Part shown: positions 13,140 through 13,402 of the stretch, piece after piece
Numbering within the stretch: the first letter of the stretch is position 1
Layout: every line of letters starts with the position of its first letter
Assembly (NCBI GenBank): GCA_900552955.1
Contig: USBO01000043.1
Span: forward strand, 1-13,402
DNA length: 13,402 nucleotides
DNA from: an uncultured Alistipes sp.
GTDB lineage: Bacteria; Bacteroidota; Bacteroidia; Bacteroidales; Rikenellaceae
Reading direction: 5' to 3'
Position numbers and translations under genes: made by a program
The notes under the pieces: model-generated
The model's database searches: none
Told to the model about the DNA's origin: nothing
Seen by the model: only the letters and a program-made list of their open reading frames with translations

Positions 13140-13402
13140 CTATTCATCCTTTGCGATCCGTGCCTCCACCCACTGCGTAAGCGCCACGAAATCGGCCACC
13201 GACAACTGCTCGGCGCGCTGCGAGAAGAACGGATGCTCCGCACCGCCGAAATCGCCGAACGCGGCGCGCAGGGCGTTGCGCAGCATCTTGCGGCGCTGGC
13301 CGAACGACGCCTTGACCACGCGCACGAACAGCCGCTCGTCGCACTCCAGCCGCGCCACGCCGTTGCGCCGCAGCCGGATGACGGCGCTCTTGACTTTCGG
13401 AG
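13140..13402 (-). CDS. rsmA: 16S rRNA dimethyladenosine transferase RsmA/KsgA, C-terminal part (cut by window edge)
   Basis: The visible 86 residues begin PKVKSAVIRLRRNGVARLECDERLF and end EARIAKDE, stop at 13140-13142. 'PKVKSAVIRL' is the conserved P-x-V-x-S segment that closes the methyltransferase domain. 'VKASFGQRRKMLRNALR' and 'RAEQLSVADFVALTQWVE' are the helical C-terminal domain. The family transfers four methyl groups from S-adenosylmethionine to A1518 and A1519 near the 3' end of 16S rRNA, a late check in small-subunit assembly. The SAM-binding half and the start lie outside the window. It is transcribed toward the M16 operon and ends opposite its terminator. Confidence 0.93.
   Translation of the reverse strand, partial: PKVKSAVIRLRRNGVARLECDERLFVRVVKASFGQRRKMLRNALRAAFGDFGGAEHPFFSQRAEQLSVADFVALTQWVEARIAKDE

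Noticed and set aside
1..13402. CRISPR array, tRNA/rRNA, insertion sequence, phage or conjugative genes
   Set aside because: No spaced direct repeats, RNA gene signatures, transposase or phage motifs were seen; the inverted repeats present are all short and intergenic.

Overview
The window looks like chromosome of an anaerobic, high-GC member of the Bacteroidetes, most likely Alistipes or a close Rikenellaceae relative. Evidence: several promoters fit the Bacteroidetes pattern (TTTG-like box, 19-20 bases, TAnnTTTG); there is a single-chain pyruvate:ferredoxin oxidoreductase; Shine-Dalgarno sites are weak or absent; lipoproteins carry acidic residues after the lipid-bearing Cys; coding DNA is GC-rich. 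The genus is inferred, not proven.

Layout. Positions 1-507 (minus) hold the N-terminal part of TrkA (potassium uptake regulator), cut by the window edge. Divergent from it is an 85-residue membrane-anchored Cys-rich protein (735-992, plus); their two promoters overlap head to head. The ribosomal pair rplU-rpmA (minus, 1720-1129) ends at a hairpin terminator. Divergent from rplU are cysQ (1998-2870) and a secreted S1/P1-type zinc nuclease (3038-3808), each with its own promoter and terminator. On the minus strand a META/HslJ-type lipoprotein (4359-3877) lies downstream of nifJ (8009-4464), separated from it by a terminator.

Positions 8347-9982 hold an unrecognised secreted or lipidated protein of lower apparent GC. 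It is split by a single-base frame change at a CTT-TAA site. A small, probably surface-exposed lipoprotein follows (10026-10346). The next 175 bases are packed with inverted repeats and lead into an operon of two M16 peptidase-like genes (10522-13022): the first has the zinc motif, the second lacks it, as in two-subunit M16B proteases. A terminator separates this operon from the convergent 3' end of rsmA/ksgA (13140-13402, minus).

Most of the window is housekeeping: potassium homeostasis, ribosome components and maturation, sulfur/nucleotide turnover, and fermentative pyruvate oxidation. The least ordinary part is 8.3-10.5 kb: the low-GC split gene, its small lipoprotein neighbour, the palindrome-rich spacer, and the promoter-flanking inverted repeat ahead of the M16 operon. 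No RNA genes, CRISPR arrays, insertion sequences or phage genes were seen.
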